From Straminergon stramineum (Eukaryota > Streptophyta > Bryopsida > Hypnales > Calliergonaceae): DNA of 64,000 nt. The DNA lies in NCBI GenBank assembly GCA_963920665.1, contig OY987269.1, positions 7,070,501 to 7,134,500 of the forward strand. Direction: 5' to 3'. The position numbers and the translations under genes are program-made. The notes below the pieces were generated by a model that searched no databases, was not told the DNA's origin, and saw only the letters and a list, made by a program, of their open reading frames with translations. Position 1 is the first letter of the stretch. Each line of letters begins with the position of its first letter. Shown here piece after piece: positions 20,325 to 30,500 of the stretch.

Positions 20325-22628
20325 CTTGGCTTTGAAGGTTGTAAGAAGTTGAAGGTGGGGCATACATCATTTGAGAACCTCAAGGCTTTGAAGACTTTGG
20401 ACTTTGAGGGATGTGAGGTGTTGGAGAAAATGCCCCACGGATTGGGAAAGTTGGCATCACTAGAGAAGCTCCATTTGAATGGTTGCAAGGAGTTGAATAT
20501 TGAGGATTTGGATCTTGAATCATTGACATCACTTATGACGTTGAATTTTGAGGGATGTGAACAACTAGAAGAGATTCCGCTAGCCATAGCCAACATGACA
20601 TGTGTGCAATGGCTTGGCTTTAAAGGTTGTAAGAAGTTGAAGGTGGGGCATACATCATTTGAGAACCTCAAGGCTTTAAAGATTGTACACTTTGGAGGAT
20701 GTGAGGTTTTGGAGAGAATGCCCCATGGATTGGGAAAGTTGGCATCACTAGAGAAGCTCTATTTGAATGGTTGCAAGGAGTTGAATATTGAGGATTTGGA
20801 TCTTGAATCATTGACATCACTTACGACATTGAATTTTGAGGGATGTGAACAACTAGAAGAGATTCCGCTAGCCATAGCCAACATGACATGTTTGCAATGG
20901 CTTGGCTTTGAAGGTTGTAAGAAGTTGAAGGTGGGGCATACATCATTTGAGAACCTCAAGGCTTTAAAGATTGTACACTTTGGAGGATGTGAGGTTTTGG
21001 AGAGAATGCCCCATGGATTGGGAAAGTTGGCATCACTAGAGAAGCTCTATTTGAATGGTTGCAAGGAGTTGAATATTGAGGATTTGGATCTTGAATCATT
21101 GACATCACTTATGACGTTGAATTTTGAGGGATGTGAACAACTAGAAGAGATTCCGCTAGCCATAGCCAACATGACATGTGTGCAATGGCTTGGCTTTGAA
21201 GGTTGTAAGAAGTTGAAGGTGGGGCATACATCATTTGAGAACCTCAAGGCTTTAAAGATTGTACACTTTGGAGGATGTGAGGTTTTGGAGAGAATGCCCC
21301 ATGGATTGGGAAAGTTGACATCACTAGAGAAGCTCTATTTGAATGGTTGCAAGGAGTTGAATATTGAGGATTTCGAGCTTGAGTCATTGACATCACTTAC
21401 GACATTGAATTTTGAGGTATGTGAACAACTAGAAGAGATTCCGCTAGCCATAGCCAACATGACATGTGTGCAATGGCTTGGCTTTGAAGGTTGTAAGAAG
21501 TTGAAGGTGGGGCATACATCATTTGAGAACCTCAAGGCTTTAAAGATTGTACACTTTGGAGGATGTGAGGTTTTGGAGAGAATGCCCCATGGATTGGGAA
21601 AGTTGGCATCACTAGAGAAGCTCTATTTGAATGGTTGCAAGGAGTTGAATATTGAGGATTTGGATCTTGAATCATTGACATCACTTATGACGTTGAATTT
21701 TGAGGGATGTGAACAACTAGAAGAGATTCCGCTAGCCATAGCCAACATGACATGTGTGCAATGGCTTGGCTTTGAAGGTTGTAAGAAGTTGAAGGTGGGG
21801 CATGCATTATTTGAGAACCTCAAGGCTTTAAAGATTGTACACTTTGGAGGATGTGAGGTGCTAGAGAAAATGCCCCATGGATTGGGAAAGTTGGCATCAC
21901 TAGAGAAGCTCTATTTGAATGGTTGCAAGGAGTTGAATATTGAGGATTTGGAGCTTGAGTCATTGACATCACTAACGACATTGAATTTTGAGGGATGTGA
22001 ACAACTAGAAGAGATTCCGCTAGCCATAGCCAACATGACATGTTTGCAATGGCTTGGCTTTGAAGGTTGTAAGAAGTTGAAGGTGGGGCATACATCATTT
22101 GAGAACCTCAAGGCTTTAAAGATTGTACACTTTGGAGGATGTGAGGTGCTAGAGAAAATGCCCCACGGATTGGGAAAGTTGGCATCACTTGAAGAGCTCC
22201 ATTTGAATGGTTGCAAGGAGTTGAATATTGAGGATTTGGAGCTTGAATCATTGACATCACTTACGACATTGAATTTTGAGGGATGTGAACAACTAGAAGA
22301 GATTCCACTAGCCATAGCCAACATGACATGTGTGCAATGGCTTGGCTTTGAAGGTTGTAAGAAGTTGAAGGTGGGGCATACATCATTTGAGAACCTCAAG
22401 GCTTTAAAGATTGTACACTTTGGAGGATGTGAGGTTTTGGAGAGAATGCCCCATGGATTGGGAAAGTTGGCATCACTAGAGAAGCTCTATTTGAATGGTT
22501 GCAAGGAGTTGAAGATTGAGGATTCGGATCTTGAATCAATGACATCACTTACGACATTGAATTTTAAGGGATGTGAACAACTAGAAGAGATTCCGCTAGC
22601 CATAGCCAACATGACATGTTTGCAATAG
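20325..22628 (+). CDS. LRR array segment between TAG stops, 8 units
   Basis: Eight units lie in the common frame, ending at TAG 22,626-22,628. The order of variants follows the ten-unit segment at 10,821-13,700, but two internal units are missing (one IEDFEL/NFEVC unit and one GHALF unit). One codon has Thr for Ala (GKLTSLEK, at about 21,316). The pair is a clear example of unit gain or loss by unequal exchange after duplication of a stop-bounded block. Confidence 0.56.
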   Translation, partial: LGFEGCKKLKVGHTSFENLKALKTLDFEGCEVLEKMPHGLGKLASLEKLHLNGCKELNIEDLDLESLTSLMTLNFEGCEQLEEIPLAIANMTCVQWLGFKGCKKLKVGHTSFENLKALKIVHFGGCEVLERMPHGLGKLASLEKLYLNGCKELNIEDLDLESLTSLTTLNFEGCEQLEEIPLAIANMTCLQWLGFEGCKKLKVGHTSFENLKALKIVHFGGCEVLERMPHGLGKLASLEKLYLNGCKELNIEDLDLESLTSLMTLNFEGCEQLEEIPLAIANMTCVQWLGFEGCKKLKVGHTSFENLKALKIVHFGGCEVLERMPHGLGKLTSLEKLYLNGCKELNIEDFELESLTSLTTLNFEVCEQLEEIPLAIANMTCVQWLGFEGCKKLKVGHTSFENLKALKIVHFGGCEVLERMPHGLGKLASLEKLYLNGCKELNIEDLDLESLTSLMTLNFEGCEQLEEIPLAIANMTCVQWLGFEGCKKLKVGHALFENLKALKIVHFGGCEVLEKMPHGLGKLASLEKLYLNGCKELNIEDLELESLTSLTTLNFEGCEQLEEIPLAIANMTCLQWLGFEGCKKLKVGHTSFENLKALKIVHFGGCEVLEKMPHGLGKLASLEELHLNGCKELNIEDLELESLTSLTTLNFEGCEQLEEIPLAIANMTCVQWLGFEGCKKLKVGHTSFENLKALKIVHFGGCEVLERMPHGLGKLASLEKLYLNGCKELKIEDSDLESMTSLTTLNFKGCEQLEEIPLAIANMTCLQ

Positions 22629-23492
22629 CTTGGCTTTGAAGGTTGTAAGAAGTTGAAGGTGGGGCATACATCATTTGAGAACCTCAAGGCTTTAAAGATT
22701 GTACACTTTGGAGGATGTGAGGTGCTAGAGAAAATGCTCCACGGATTGGGAAAGTTGGCATCACTTGAAGAGCTTGATTTGAATGGTTGCAAGGAGTTGA
22801 ATATTGAGGATTTGGAGCTTGAATCATTGACATCACTTACGACATTGAATTTTGAGGGATGTGAACAACTAGAAGAGATTCCGCTAGCCATAGCCAACAT
22901 GACATGTGTGCAATGGCTTGGCTTTGAAGGTTGTAAGAAGTTGAAGGTGGGGCATACATCATTTGAGAACCTCAAGGCTTTAAAGATTGTACACTTTGGA
23001 GGATGTGAGGTTTTGGAGAGAATGCCCCATGGATTGGGAAAGTTGGCATCACTAGAGAAGCTCTATTTGAATGGTTGCAAGGAGTTGAATATTGAGGATT
23101 TGGAGCTTGAATCATTGACATCACCTACGACATTGAATTTTGAGGGATGTGAACAACTAGAAGAGATTCCACTAGCCATAGCCAACATGACATGTGTGCA
23201 ATGGCTTGGCTTTGAAGGTTGTAAGAAGTTGAAGGTGGGGCATACATCATTTGAGAACCTCAAGGCTTTAAAGATTGTACACTTTGGAGGATGTGAGGTT
23301 TTGGAGAGAATGCCCCATGGATTGGGAAAGTTGGCATCACTAGAGAAGCTCTATTTGAATGGTTGCAAGGAGTTGAAGATTGAGGATTCGGATCTTGAAT
23401 CAATGACATCACTTACGACATTGAATTTTAAGGGATGTGAACAACTAGAAGAGATTCCGCTAGCCATAGCCAACATGACATGTTTGCAATAG
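22629..23492 (+). CDS. LRR array segment between TAG stops, 3 units
   Basis: This is the third stop-bounded copy of the three-unit module. It keeps EKMLHG in the first unit and LTSPTTLNF in the second. The junction between those two units carries ERMPHG and LEKLYLNGC, where the other copies have EKMPHG and LEELHLNGC, so an internal conversion is likely. It ends with TAG at 23,490-23,492. Confidence 0.55.
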   Translation, partial: LGFEGCKKLKVGHTSFENLKALKIVHFGGCEVLEKMLHGLGKLASLEELDLNGCKELNIEDLELESLTSLTTLNFEGCEQLEEIPLAIANMTCVQWLGFEGCKKLKVGHTSFENLKALKIVHFGGCEVLERMPHGLGKLASLEKLYLNGCKELNIEDLELESLTSPTTLNFEGCEQLEEIPLAIANMTCVQWLGFEGCKKLKVGHTSFENLKALKIVHFGGCEVLERMPHGLGKLASLEKLYLNGCKELKIEDSDLESMTSLTTLNFKGCEQLEEIPLAIANMTCLQ

Positions 23493-26400
23493 CTTGGCTT
23501 TGAAGGTTGTAAGAAGTTGAAGGTGGGGCATACATCATTTGAGAACCTCAAGGCTTTGAAGACTTTGGACTTTGAGGGATGTGAGGTGTTGGAGAAAATG
23601 CCCCACGGATTGGGAAAGTTGGCATCACTAGAGAAGCTCCATTTGAATGGTTGCAAGGAGTTGAATATTGAGGATTTGGATCTTGAATCATTGACATCAC
23701 TTATGACGTTGAATTTTGAGGGATGTGAACAACTAGAAGAGATTCCGCTAGCCATAGCCAACATGACATGTGTGCAATGGCTTGGCTTTAAAGGTTGTAA
23801 GAAGTTGAAGGTGGGGCATACATCATTTGAGAACCTCAAGGCTTTAAAGATTGTACACTTTGGAGGATGTGAGGTTTTGGAGAGAATGCCCCATGGATTG
23901 GGAAAGTTGGCATCACTAGAGAAGCTCTATTTGAATGGTTGCAAGGAGTTGAATATTGAGGATTTGGATCTTGAATCATTGACATCACTTACGACATTGA
24001 ATTTTGAGGGATGTGAACAACTAGAAGAGATTCCGCTAGCCATAGCCAACATGACATGTGTGCAATGGCTTGGCTTTGAAGGTTGTAAGAAGTTGAAGGT
24101 GGGGCATACATCATTTGAGAACCTCAAGGCTTTAAAGATTGTACACTTTGGAGGATGTGAGGTGCTAGAGAAAATGCCCCACGGATTGGGAAAGTTGGCA
24201 TCACTTGAAGAGCTTGATTTGAGTGGTTGCAAGGAGTTGAATATTGAGGATTTGGAGCTTGAATCATTGACATCACTTACGACATTGAATTTTGAGGGAT
24301 GTGAACAACTAGAAGAGATTCCGCTAGCCATAGCCAACATGACATGTGTGCAATGGCTTGGCTTTGAAGGTTGTAAGAAGTTGAAGGTGGGGCATACATC
24401 ATTTGAGAACCTCAAGGCTTTAAAGATTGTACACTTTGGAGGATGTGAGGTGCTAGAGAAAATGCCCCATGGATTGGGAAAGTTGGCATCACTAGAGAAG
24501 CTCTATTTGAATGGTTGCAAGGAGTTGAATATTGAGGATTCGGATCTTGAATCAATGACATCACTTACGACATTGAATTTTGAGGGATGTGAACAACTAG
24601 AAGAGATTCCGCTAGCCATAGCCAACATGACATGTTTGCAATGGCTTGGCTTTGAAGGTTGTAAGAAGTTGAAGGTGGGGCATACATCATTTGAGAACCT
24701 CAAGGCTTTAAAGATTGTACACTTTGGAGGATGTGAGGTTTTGGAGAGAATGCCCCATGGATTGGGAAAGTTGGCATCACTAGAGAAGCTCTATTTGATT
24801 GGTTGCAAGGAGTTGAATATTGAGGATTTGGATCTTGAATCATTGACATCACTTATGACGTTGAATTTTGAGGGATGTGAACAACTAGAAGAGATTCCGC
24901 TAGCCATAGCCAACATGACATGTGTGCAATGGCTTGGCTTTAAAGGTTGTAAGAAGTTGAAGGTGGGGCATACATCATTTGAGAACCTCAAGGCTTTAAA
25001 GATTGTACACTTTGGAGGATGTGAGGTTTTGGAGAGAATGCCCCATGGATTGGGAAAGTTGGCATCACTAGAGAAGCTCTATTTGATTGGTTGCAAGGAG
25101 TTGAATATTGAGGATTTGGATCTTGAATCATTGACATCACTTATGACGTTGAATTTTGAGGGATGTGAACAACTAGAAGAGATTCCGCTAGCCATAGCCA
25201 ACATGACATGTGTGCAATGGCTTGGCTTTAAAGGTTGTAAGAAGTTGAAGGTGGGGCATACATCATTTGAGAACCTCAAGGCTTTAAAGATTGTACACTT
25301 TGGAGGATGTGAGGTTTTGGAGAGAATGCCCCATGGATTGGGAAAGTTGGCATCACTAGAGAAGCTCTATTTGAATGGTTGCAAGGAGTTGAATATTGAG
25401 GATTTGGATCTTGAATCATTGACATCACTTATGACGTTGAATTTTGAGGGATGTGAACAACTAGAAGAGATTCCGCTAGCCATAGCCAACATGACATGTG
25501 TGCAATGGCTTGGCTTTGAAGGTTGTAAGAAGTTGAAGGTGGGGCATACATCATTTGAGAACCTCAAGGCTTTAAAGATTGTACACTTTGGAGGATGTGA
25601 GGTGCTAGAGAAAATGCCCCACGGATTGGGAAAGTTGGCATCACTTGAAGAGCTTGATTTGAGTGGTTGCAAGGAGTTGAATATTGAGGATTTGGAGCTT
25701 GAATCATTGACATCACTTACGACATTGAATTTTGAGGGATGTGAACAACTAGAAGAGATTCCGCTAGCCATAGCCAACATGACATGTGTGCAATGGCTTG
25801 GCTTTGAAGGTTGTAAGAAGTTGAAGGTGGGGCATACATCATTTGAGAACCTCAAGGCTTTAAAGATTGTACACTTTGGAGGATGTGAGGTGCTAGAGAA
25901 AATGCCCCATGGATTGGGAAAGTTGGCATCACTAGAGAAGCTCTATTTGAATGGTTGCAAGGAGTTGAATATTGAGGATTCGGATCTTGAATCAATGACA
26001 TCACTTACGACATTGAATTTTGAGGGATGTGAACAACTAGAAGAGATTCCGCTAGCCATAGCCAACATGACATGTTTGCAATGGCTTGGCTTTGAAGGTT
26101 GTAAGAAGTTGAAGGTGGGGCATACATCATTTGAGAACCTCAAGGCTTTAAAGATTGTACACTTTGGAGGATGTGAGGTTTTGGAGAGAATGCCCCATGG
26201 ATTGGGAAAGTTGGCATCACTAGAGAAGCTCTATTTGATTGGTTGCAAGGAGTTGAATATTGAGGATTTGGATCTTGAATCATTGACATCACTTATGACG
26301 TTGAATTTTGAGGGATGTGAACAACTAGAAGAGATTCCGCTAGCCATAGCCAACATGACATGTGTGCAATGGCTTGGCTTTAAAGGTTGTAAGAAGTTGA

Positions 26401-27524
26401 AGGTGGGGCATACATCATTTGAGAACCTCAAGGCTTTAAAGATTGTACACTTTGGAGGATGTGAGGTTTTGGAGAGAATGCCCCATGGATTGGGAAAGTT
26501 GGCATCACTAGAGAAGCTCTATTTGATTGGTTGCAAGGAGTTGAATATTGAGGATTTGGATCTTGAATCATTGACATCACTTATGACGTTGAATTTTGAG
26601 GGATGTGAACAACTAGAAGAGATTCCGCTAGCCATAGCCAACATGACATGTGTGCAATGGCTTGGCTTTAAAGGTTGTAAGAAGTTGAAGGTGGGGCATA
26701 CATCATTTGAGAACCTCAAGGCTTTAAAGATTGTACACTTTGGAGGATGTGAGGTTTTGGAGAGAATGCCCCATGGATTGGGAAAGTTGGCATCACTAGA
26801 GAAGCTCTATTTGAATGGTTGCAAGGAGTTGAATATTGAGGATTTGGATCTTGAATCATTGACATCACTTATGACGTTGAATTTTGAGGGATGTGAACAA
26901 CTAGAAGAGATTCCGCTAGCCATAGCCAACATGACATGTGTGCAATGGCTTGGCTTTGAAGGTTGTAAGAAGTTGAAGGTGGGGCATACATCATTTGAGA
27001 ACCTCAAGGCTTTAAAGATTGTACACTTTGGAGGATGTGAGGTTTTGGAGAGAAGGCCCCATGGATTGGGAAAGTTGGCATCACTAGAGAAGCTCTATTT
27101 GAATGGTTGCAAGGAGTTGAATATTGAGGATTTGGATCTTGAATCATTGACATCAGTTATGACGTTGAATTTTAAGGGATGTGAACAACTAGAAGAGATT
27201 CCGCTAGCCATAGCCAACATGACATGTGTGCAATGGCTTGGCTTTCAAGGTTGTAAGAAGTTGAAGGTGGGGCATACATCATTTGAGAACCTCAAGGCTT
27301 TAAAGATTGTACACTTTGGAGGATGTGAGGTTTTGGAGAGAATGCCCCATGGATTGGGAAAGTTGGCATCACTAGAGAAGCTCTATTTGAATGGTTGCAA
27401 GGAGTTGAAGATTGAGGATTCGGATCTTGAATCAATGACATCACTTACGACATTGAATTTTAAGGGATGTGAACAACTAGAAGAGATTCCGCTAGCCATA
27501 GCCAACATGACATGTTTGCAATAG
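23493..27524 (+). CDS. LRR array segment between TAG stops, 14 units
   Basis: Fourteen units (1,344 codons) lie in the common frame, ending at the last TAG of the series, 27,522-27,524. The segment contains a perfect-looking five-unit duplication (24,001-25,440 and 25,441-26,880). Units with Ile for Asn (LYLIGCKEL) at 24,797, 25,085, 26,237 and 26,525 mark it. Further changes near its end are ERRPHG (27,05x) and LTSVMTLNFKGC (27,15x), both of which recur at the start of the following open segment. No independent start codon is seen. Confidence 0.6.
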   Translation, partial: LGFEGCKKLKVGHTSFENLKALKTLDFEGCEVLEKMPHGLGKLASLEKLHLNGCKELNIEDLDLESLTSLMTLNFEGCEQLEEIPLAIANMTCVQWLGFKGCKKLKVGHTSFENLKALKIVHFGGCEVLERMPHGLGKLASLEKLYLNGCKELNIEDLDLESLTSLTTLNFEGCEQLEEIPLAIANMTCVQWLGFEGCKKLKVGHTSFENLKALKIVHFGGCEVLEKMPHGLGKLASLEELDLSGCKELNIEDLELESLTSLTTLNFEGCEQLEEIPLAIANMTCVQWLGFEGCKKLKVGHTSFENLKALKIVHFGGCEVLEKMPHGLGKLASLEKLYLNGCKELNIEDSDLESMTSLTTLNFEGCEQLEEIPLAIANMTCLQWLGFEGCKKLKVGHTSFENLKALKIVHFGGCEVLERMPHGLGKLASLEKLYLIGCKELNIEDLDLESLTSLMTLNFEGCEQLEEIPLAIANMTCVQWLGFKGCKKLKVGHTSFENLKALKIVHFGGCEVLERMPHGLGKLASLEKLYLIGCKELNIEDLDLESLTSLMTLNFEGCEQLEEIPLAIANMTCVQWLGFKGCKKLKVGHTSFENLKALKIVHFGGCEVLERMPHGLGKLASLEKLYLNGCKELNIEDLDLESLTSLMTLNFEGCEQLEEIPLAIANMTCVQWLGFEGCKKLKVGHTSFENLKALKIVHFGGCEVLEKMPHGLGKLASLEELDLSGCKELNIEDLELESLTSLTTLNFEGCEQLEEIPLAIANMTCVQWLGFEGCKKLKVGHTSFENLKALKIVHFGGCEVLEKMPHGLGKLASLEKLYLNGCKELNIEDSDLESMTSLTTLNFEGCEQLEEIPLAIANMTCLQWLGFEGCKKLKVGHTSFENLKALKIVHFGGCEVLERMPHGLGKLASLEKLYLIGCKELNIEDLDLESLTSLMTLNFEGCEQLEEIPLAIANMTCVQWLGFKGCKKLKVGHTSFENLKALKIVHFGGCEVLERMPHGLGKLASLEKLYLIGCKELNIEDLDLESLTSLMTLNFEGCEQLEEIPLAIANMTCVQWLGFKGCKKLKVGHTSFENLKALKIVHFGGCEVLERMPHGLGKLASLEKLYLNGCKELNIEDLDLESLTSLMTLNFEGCEQLEEIPLAIANMTCVQWLGFEGCKKLKVGHTSFENLKALKIVHFGGCEVLERRPHGLGKLASLEKLYLNGCKELNIEDLDLESLTSVMTLNFKGCEQLEEIPLAIANMTCVQWLGFQGCKKLKVGHTSFENLKALKIVHFGGCEVLERMPHGLGKLASLEKLYLNGCKELKIEDSDLESMTSLTTLNFKGCEQLEEIPLAIANMTCLQ
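24001..25440 (+). repeat. Five-unit (1,440 bp) higher-order repeat, copy 1
   Basis: By eye, this stretch is identical line by line to 25,441-26,880, an offset of exactly 1,440 bp. It carries LSGC, EDSDLESM and two LYLIGCKEL units in the same order. The flanks diverge just outside: the first unit has LTTLNF before copy 1 and LMTLNF before copy 2. Confidence 0.9.
25441..26880 (+). repeat. Five-unit (1,440 bp) higher-order repeat, copy 2
   Basis: This is the second copy of the block at 24,001-25,440 with no difference found by eye, which points to a very recent tandem duplication or an assembly duplication. Similarity stops near 27,040, where ERRPHG replaces EKMPHG. Confidence 0.9.
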
Positions 27525-30500
27525 CTTGGCTTTGAAGGTTGTAAGAAGTTGAAGGTGGGGCATACATCATTTGAGAACCTCAAGGCTTTGAAGACTTTGG
27601 ACTTTGAGGGATGTGAGGTGTTGGAGAAAATGCCCCACGGATTGGGAAAGTTGGCATCACTAGAGAAGCTCCATTTGAATGGTTGCAAGGAGTTGAATAT
27701 TGAGGATTTGGATCTTGAATCATTGACATCACTTATGACGTTGAATTTTGAGGGATGTGAACAACTAGAAGAGATTCCGCTAGCCATAGCCAACATGACA
27801 TGTGTGCAATGGCTTGGCTTTAAAGGTTGTAAGAAGTTGAAGGTGGGGCATACATCATTTGAGAACCTCAAGGCTTTAAAGATTGTACACTTTGGAGGAT
27901 GTGAGGTTTTGGAGAGAATGCCCCATGGATTGGGAAAGTTGGCATCACTAGAGAAGCTCTATTTGAATGGTTGCAAGGAGTTGAATATTGAGGATTTGGA
28001 TCTTGAATCATTGACATCACTTACGACATTGAATTTTGAGGGATGTGAACAACTAGAAGAGATTCCGCTAGCCATAGCCAACATGACATGTGTGCAATGG
28101 CTTGGCTTTGAAGGTTGTAAGAAGTTGAAGGTGGGGCATACATCATTTGAGAACCTCAAGGCTTTAAAGATTGTACACTTTGGAGGATGTGAGGTTTTGG
28201 AGAGAAGGCCCCATGGATTGGGAAAGTTGGCATCACTAGAGAAGCTCTATTTGAATGGTTGCAAGGAGTTGAATATTGAGGATTCGGATCTTGAATCATT
28301 GACATCACTTATGACGTTGAATTTTGAGGGATGTGAACAACTAGAAGAGATTCCGCTAGCCATAGCCAACATGACATGTGTGCAATGGCTTGGCTTTGAA
28401 GGTTGTAAGAAGTTGAAGGTGGGGCATACATCATTTGAGAACCTCAAGGCTTTAAAGATTGTACACTTTGGAGGATGTGAGGTTTTGGAGAGAATGCCCC
28501 ATGGATTGGGAAAGTTGGCATCACTAGAGAAGCTCTATTTGAATGGTTGCAAGGAGTTGAACATTGAGGATTTGGATCTTGAATCATTGACATCAGTTAT
28601 GACGTTGAATTTTAAGGGATGTGAACAACTAGAAGAGATTCCGCTAGCCATAGCCAACATGACATGTTTGCAATGGCTTGGCTTTGAAGGTTGTAAGAAG
28701 TTGAAGGTGGGGCATACATCATTTGAGAACCTCAAGGCTTTAAAGATTGTACACTTTGGAGGATGTGAGGTGCTAGAGAAAATGCCCCATGGATTGGGAA
28801 AGTTGGCATCACTAGAGAAGCTCTATTTGAATGGTTGCAAGGAGTTGAATATTGAGGATTTGGAGCTTGAGTCATTGACATCACTTACGACATTGAATTT
28901 TGAGGGATGTGAACAACTAGAAGAGATTCCGCTAGCCATAGCCAACATGACATGTGTGCAATGGCTTGGCTTTGAAGGTTGTAAGAAGTTGAAGGTGGGG
29001 CATACATCATTTGAGAACCTCAAGGCTTTAAAGATTGTACACTTTGGAGGATGTGAGGTGCTAGAGAAAATGCCCCACGGATTGGGAAAGTTGGCATCAC
29101 TTGAAGAGCTCCATTTGAATGGTTGCAAGGAGTTGAATATTGAGGATTTGGAGCTTGAGTCATTGACATCACTTACGACATTGAATTTTGAGGGATGTGA
29201 ACAACTAGAAGAGATTCCGCTAGCCATAGCCAACATGACATGTGTGCAATGGCTTGGCTTTGAAGGTTGTAAGAAGTTGAAGGTGGGGCATACATCATTT
29301 GAGAACCTCAAGGCTTTAAAGATTGTACACTTTGGAGGATGTGAGGTTTTGGAGAGAATGCCCCATGGATTGGGAAAGTTGGCATCACTAGAGAAGCTCT
29401 ATTTGAATGGTTGCAAGGAGTTGAATATTGAGGATTTGGATCTTGAATCATTGACATCACTTAGGACGTTGAATTTTGAGGGATGTGAACAACTAGAAGA
29501 GATTCCGCTAGCCATAGCCAACATGACATGTGTGCAATGGCTTGGCTTTGAAGGTTGTAAGAAGTTGAAGGTGGGGCATCCATCATTTGAGAACCTCAAG
29601 GCTTTAAAGATTGTACACTTTGGAGGATGTGAGGTGCTAGAGAAAATGCCCCATGGATTGGGAAAGTTGGCATCACTAGAGAAGCTCTATTTGAATGGTT
29701 GCAAGGAGTTGAATATTGAGGATTTGGAGCTTGAGTCATTGACATCACTTACGACATTGAATTTTGAGGGATGTGAACAACTAGAAGAGATTCCGCTAGC
29801 CATAGCCAACATGACATGTGTGCAATGGCTTGGCTTTGAAGGTTGTAAGAAGTTGAAGGTGGGGCATACATCATTTGAGAACCTCAAGGCTTTAAAGATT
29901 GTACACTTTGGAGGATGTGAGGTGCTAGAGAAAATGCCCCACGGATTGGGAAAGTTGGCATCACTTGAAGAGCTCCATTTGAATGGTTGCAAGGAGTTGA
30001 ATATTGAGGATTTGGAGCTTGAATCATTGACATCACTTACGACATTGAATTTTGAGGGATGTGAACAACTAGAAGAGATTCCACTGGCCATAGCCAACAT
30101 GACATGTTTGCAATGGCTTGGCTTTGAAGGTTGTAAGAAGTTGAAGGTGGGGCATACATCATTTGAGAACCTCAAGGCTTTAAAGATTGTACACTTTGGA
30201 GGATGTGAGGTGGTAGAGAAAATGCCCCACGGATTGGGAAAGTTGGCATCACTTGAAGAGCTCCATTTGAATGGTTGCAAGGAGTTGAATATTGAGGATT
30301 TGGAGCTTGAATCATTGACATCACTTACGACATTGAATTTTGAGGGATGTGAACAACTAGAAGAGATTCCGCTAGCCATAGCCAACATGACATGTTTGCA
30401 ATGGCTTGGCTTTGAAGGTTGTAAGAAGTTGAAGGTGGGGCATACATCATTTGAGAACCTCAAGGCTTTAAAGATTGTACACTTTGGAGGATGTGAGGTT

